NCBI RefSeq assembly: GCF_004124325.1
Contig: NZ_QBDT01000001.1
Coordinates: 2,356,001 to 2,420,000 of the forward strand
Source of the DNA: Streptomyces sp. L2
GTDB lineage: Bacteria; Actinomycetota; Actinomycetes; Streptomycetales; Streptomycetaceae
DNA: 64,000 bases
Direction: 5' to 3'
The number at the start of each line of letters is the position of its first letter. Position 1 is the stretch's first letter. The notes beneath the pieces were generated by a model. It saw only the letters and a program-made list of their open reading frames with translations, ran no database searches and was not told the DNA's origin. This document shows positions 60,881-64,000 of the stretch, piece by piece. Position numbers and translations under genes: made by a program.

Positions 60881-63800
60881 TCACACTTGGGTTCCCTCGC
60901 GTACCGCTTCGGTGTCCTCGGTGAGCAGCCGCTCCAGGGCGGCCCGGTCCGGCAGCCCCTCGGGACGTACGACCTCGCCGCTGCGCACGTACAGGAACGC
61001 CGCCGTCACCGACTCGGGCGGCACGCCCTGCTGCTCGGCCCAGGCCAGCCGGTACACGGCGAGCTGGAGCGGGTCGGCGCTGTGGGCGCGGCCGGTCTTC
61101 CAGTCGACGATCTCGTACGTCACCCCGTCCTGGTCCTCGTGCCGGTAGACGGCGTCGATACGGCCCCGGACGACGCGTCCGGCGAGGGAGAACTGGAAGG
61201 GCACCTCGACCCGGTACGGGGTCCGGCGGGCGTACTCGGTGCGTTCGAACGCCTCCTTGAGGGCCTCCAGATCGCGTTCGTCGGCGATCTCGGCGTCGCT
61301 TCCGGGCAGCTCGTCCGGTTCCAGCAGGGGCAGGGTCAGCTCCTCGAAGCGGGTTTCGAGCCAGGCGTGGAACCGGGTGCCCCGGCGTGCGGCGGCCTGC
61401 GGGGGGCGCGGCATGGGACGCGCGAGTTCCTGCGCGAGCCCGTCCGGGTCCTCGGCGAGACGCAGCAGCTGGGAGGCGGTCAGGGTGGCGGGCAGGGGTA
61501 CGTCCGTGACGGCCTGGCGGGAGCGGATCAGCTCTCCGGCGAGTGCGTCGAGGTCGCGGTCCCACGAGGCGATCGCACGGGCTTCCTCGGGGGTGAGGGG
61601 CGGCGGCGCGTGGCGTTCGTGGTCGCCGGGGCGGGGCCGCGCGGGCGTCTCCGGGGCGGGGGCAGTCGCCTGGTGGGGGACCGCGGGGCGGTCGGTGGTC
61701 CAGGAGTCCCAGTCGGCGGATTCGTCGGGTGCGTACGCGGCCTCGTCGTACGGCTCCTCGTACGGCTCCTCGTCGTCCGGTGGCGGGGGCCAGTCCGGGT
61801 CGTCGTAGGCCCCGGGGTCGTCGGGGCCGGCCGGCGGGTGGCCGTCGCCCTGGAGGGTGAGGGCGTCGAGGCGGGCGAGGACCGTCTCGGCGGCCGCGCG
61901 GCGGCGGGCCAGGGCGGTGTCGTCCAGCGGCAGGGGCCAAGCGTGCTCGGCGCCGGCCGTGTTCAGGGCCGGGTTCTCCTCGTCCTCGGCGGGCTCGTCC
62001 GCCCACGCCTCGATCTCGCCGTAGCCAGCGGCGCAGTGCTCGTACAGGGCGTGCAGGAAGCCGGAAGGCCCGCGCGGCTTCTTCTGGCTGGGGCCCCACC
62101 AGTGGCCGGAGCCGAGGAGGAGGGAGCGGGGGCGGGTGAAGGTGACGTAGCCGAGGCGGAGTTCCTCGGTGTGCTGGTGCTCCTTCATGGCCTCGTGGAA
62201 GGCCTTCATGCCGCGGGAGTCCCAGGACGTGACGTCGGGCAGGGTGGCGCTGTCGCCGCGCAGGGCGTGCGGCAGCACCTTGGCCTGCGCGGTCCACTTC
62301 TCGCGGCCCTTGCCGCTGGGGAACGTGCCGTCGACCAGCCCGGGGACGGCGACGACGTCCCACTCCAGGCCCTTGGCCTTGTGCGCGGTGAGCACCTTGA
62401 CCGTGTTCTCGCCGCCGGGCAGGGCGTTGTCGAGGCCCTTCTCGTACTGGGCGGCGGTCCGCAGGAAGCCGAGGAAGGCCAGCAGGGTGGCCTCGTTGTC
62501 GCCGGCGGCGAAGGAGGCGGCGACGTCCAGGAAGTTCGACAGGGTCTCGCGGCGGCGGGCGGCCAGCGCGTGCGGGGACGCCGACAGTTCCACCTCCAGG
62601 CCGGTGACGGCGAGGACGCGGTGCAGGACGTCCATCAGCGGGTCGGACAGGGAGCGGCGCAGGTCGCGCAGTTCGGCGGCGAGACGGGCGAAGCGCACGC
62701 GCGCGTCCGGGGAGAACGGCAGCCCGTCGTCGTCCCCGCTCCCGTCGAGCGGTGTCTCCAGGAACGTGTCGAGGGCGTCCGCGAGCGAGATCACCTCCGC
62801 CGGGTCGACTCCTTCGACGGCCTCGGCGAGCCGGCGGTCGGGGTCGTCGGCGTCGCCCACGCGCGCGTGGGCGACGAGCAGGCGGGCCCGGCGGCCGAGC
62901 AGGGCGAGGTCGCGGGGCCCGATGCGCCAGCGCGGGCCGGTCAGCAGGCGGACCAGCGAGGCGTTGGCGCCTGGGTCCTGGAGGACCTCGCAGACGGCGA
63001 CGAGGTCGGCGACCTCGGGCAGGTGCAGCAGCCCGGAGAGGCCGACCACCTCGACGGGGACGTCACGGGCGACGAGGGCGCCCTGGATCTCGGCGAAGTC
63101 GGTGGCCGTCCGGCACAGGACGGCGATCTCGCCGGGGGCCGTCCCGGTGCGCACCAGGTGGGCGATGGAGTCGGCGGTCCAGTCGATCTCCTCGCCGTGG
63201 GTGCGCAGCAGCGCGCAGCGGACCGTGCCGTCGTGCCCGGCGCCCGGGGCGGGGCGCAGGGCCTCCACGCCCGCGTGCAGGGCGCGCAGCGGCTCGGCGA
63301 GACCGTTGGCGAGGTCGAGCAGCCGGCCGCCGCTGCGGCGGTTCTCGCTGAGCGCCTGCCGGGTGGCGGGGCGGCCGTCGGCGTGGGCGAAGTGTTCGGG
63401 GAAGTCGTCCAGATTGGCGACGGAGGCGCCGCGCCAGCCGTAGATGGCCTGGCAGGGGTCGCCGACGGCGGTCACCGGGTGGCCGGTGCCGTCGCCGAAG
63501 AGGCCGGCCAGGAGGACCCGCTGGGCGACGGAGGTGTCCTGGTACTCGTCCAGGAGGACGACGTGGAACTCCGCGCGGAGCAGGCGGCCGACCTCGGGGA
63601 CGCGGGCGAGGGCGGCGGACAGGGCGATCTGGTCGCCGAAGTCGAGCAGGTCCCGCTCGCGTTTGGCGGCCCGGTAGCGCAGGACGAGGTCGGCGAGTTC
63701 GCCGCGGGCGGTGGCCGTGTCGGGCACCTTGCGCAGGTCCGCGTTGCTGAGCTTGGCGCCCTCCAGGGTGTGCAGCAGGCCGGTGTCCCAGGCCCGCAGG

Positions 63801-64000
63801 TCCTCGGGGCGTACGAGGTGTTCGGCGAGTTCGGCGTCGAGGGCGAGGAGATCGCTGACGAGGTCGGCGAAGGAGCGGGTCAGCGCCGGATAGGGGCCGG
63901 GTGCCTCACGCAGCACGCGCGCGGCGAGTTGGTAGCGGGTGGCGTCGGCCAGCAGGCGGGAGGCGGGCTCCAGGCCGATGCGCAGGCCGTGGTCGGTCAG
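60881..64000 (-). CDS. adnB: AdnB-like helicase-nuclease, partial (N-terminus outside window)
   Basis: A 1040-codon segment entering from the right edge. The N-terminal ATP-binding motif is beyond the window. Visible SF1 motifs are VVLLDEYQDTS (motif II), VTAVGDPCQAIYGWRGA (III) and LTAHKAKGLEWD (V/VI region, about two-thirds in). The last 250 residues form a RecB-type nuclease domain with GRIDAVYRHEDQDGVTYEIVDWKTGRA (core EIVDWKTGR with the Asp and Lys of the PD-(D/E)xK site) and QLAVYRLAW. One-subunit helicase plus nuclease is the Adn arrangement that resects double-strand breaks. Position next to nudC, as in mycobacteria, suggests AdnB rather than AdnA. Confidence 0.87.
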   Translation of the reverse strand: MTDHGLRIGLEPASRLLADATRYQLAARVLREAPGPYPALTRSFADLVSDLLALDAELAEHLVRPEDLRAWDTGLLHTLEGAKLSNADLRKVPDTATARGELADLVLRYRAAKRERDLLDFGDQIALSAALARVPEVGRLLRAEFHVVLLDEYQDTSVAQRVLLAGLFGDGTGHPVTAVGDPCQAIYGWRGASVANLDDFPEHFAHADGRPATRQALSENRRSGGRLLDLANGLAEPLRALHAGVEALRPAPGAGHDGTVRCALLRTHGEEIDWTADSIAHLVRTGTAPGEIAVLCRTATDFAEIQGALVARDVPVEVVGLSGLLHLPEVADLVAVCEVLQDPGANASLVRLLTGPRWRIGPRDLALLGRRARLLVAHARVGDADDPDRRLAEAVEGVDPAEVISLADALDTFLETPLDGSGDDDGLPFSPDARVRFARLAAELRDLRRSLSDPLMDVLHRVLAVTGLEVELSASPHALAARRRETLSNFLDVAASFAAGDNEATLLAFLGFLRTAAQYEKGLDNALPGGENTVKVLTAHKAKGLEWDVVAVPGLVDGTFPSGKGREKWTAQAKVLPHALRGDSATLPDVTSWDSRGMKAFHEAMKEHQHTEELRLGYVTFTRPRSLLLGSGHWWGPSQKKPRGPSGFLHALYEHCAAGYGEIEAWADEPAEDEENPALNTAGAEHAWPLPLDDTALARRRAAAETVLARLDALTLQGDGHPPAGPDDPGAYDDPDWPPPPDDEEPYEEPYDEAAYAPDESADWDSWTTDRPAVPHQATAPAPETPARPRPGDHERHAPPPLTPEEARAIASWDRDLDALAGELIRSRQAVTDVPLPATLTASQLLRLAEDPDGLAQELARPMPRPPQAAARRGTRFHAWLETRFEELTLPLLEPDELPGSDAEIADERDLEALKEAFERTEYARRTPYRVEVPFQFSLAGRVVRGRIDAVYRHEDQDGVTYEIVDWKTGRAHSADPLQLAVYRLAWAEQQGVPPESVTAAFLYVRSGEVVRPEGLPDRAALERLLTEDTEAVREGTQV

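Overview
The window is a chromosomal core segment of a Streptomyces-type actinomycete. The evidence is very high G+C with third-position bias, dense GTG/ATG starts, and a set of lineage-typical loci: dasR-dasABC, sigR-rsrA, nrdABS behind a cobalamin riboswitch, the albaflavenone pair cyc1/cyp170A1, wblE and wblC. Gene order matches what I remember of the S. coelicolor SCO52xx-SCO518x region. No prophage, insertion sequence, integrase or CRISPR array is visible. The unusual material is regulatory architecture and repeats rather than foreign DNA.

Layout. 1-3863: a partial membrane protein, a diacylglycerol kinase-like protein, WblE (the WhiB1 counterpart) and a PdtaS-type histidine kinase. 3864-11132: the GlcNAc/chitobiose regulon, comprising nagB, dasD (GH3 N-acetylglucosaminidase), the dasABC ABC transporter and its GntR regulator dasR, with five DasR-type operators (dre) in the two control regions. 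11356-13895: a DUF3311/solute:sodium symporter pair and a GNAT protein. 13906-18809: the class Ia ribonucleotide reductase operon nrdABS, preceded by two NrdR boxes spaced three helical turns apart and a B12 riboswitch. 18834-21292: translationally coupled epi-isozizaene synthase and CYP170A1. 21557-28957: peptide deformylase, a TPR-like protein, a pair of membrane HD/HD-GYP proteins, the thiol-oxidative stress system rsrA-sigR with an autoregulatory promoter, an alpha/beta hydrolase and an SRAP DNA-protein crosslink protein. 29009-35442: M50B protease, aroA, rsgA, an SMR transporter, a TetR regulator with an internal repeat expansion, hisN, a CBS protein and a Fur-family regulator. 35529-37938: two identical initiator tRNA genes flanking a Sel1-repeat protein.

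37980-64000 has many members of a block also known from Mycobacterium tuberculosis: UPF0182, the PDZ/Lon-like protein, a DUF2342 zincin, a ThiF-like protein, an ABC1 kinase, whiB7/wblC, uvrD2, mycoredoxin, nudC and the AdnAB helicase-nuclease. Interspersed are moaE, an SDR, a NUDIX protein and a three-gene TerD/AIM24 operon.

Themes and highlights. The window combines redox stress (sigR-rsrA, a sigma-R promoter in front of mycoredoxin, Fur), antibiotic stress (wblC) and DNA maintenance (nrdAB, uvrD2, adnB, SRAP). The clearest regulatory reading is the wblC leader: an AT-rich element next to a -35/-10 promoter, a 110-codon upstream ORF with a good ribosome binding site, an intrinsic terminator and then wblC, which fits ribosome-dependent attenuation. 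Other points for a second look are the 42-bp in-frame repeats in the TetR gene, a perfect 8-bp satellite beside an initiator tRNA gene, a 27-bp satellite behind the SDR gene, dispersed intergenic repeats, a stem-loop between dasA and dasB, the TerD-AIM24 fusion operon and an orphan RiPP-type ThiF-like protein. I did not find a clearly new multigene system; the TerD/AIM24 operon and the ThiF-like gene are the best candidates for undescribed function.
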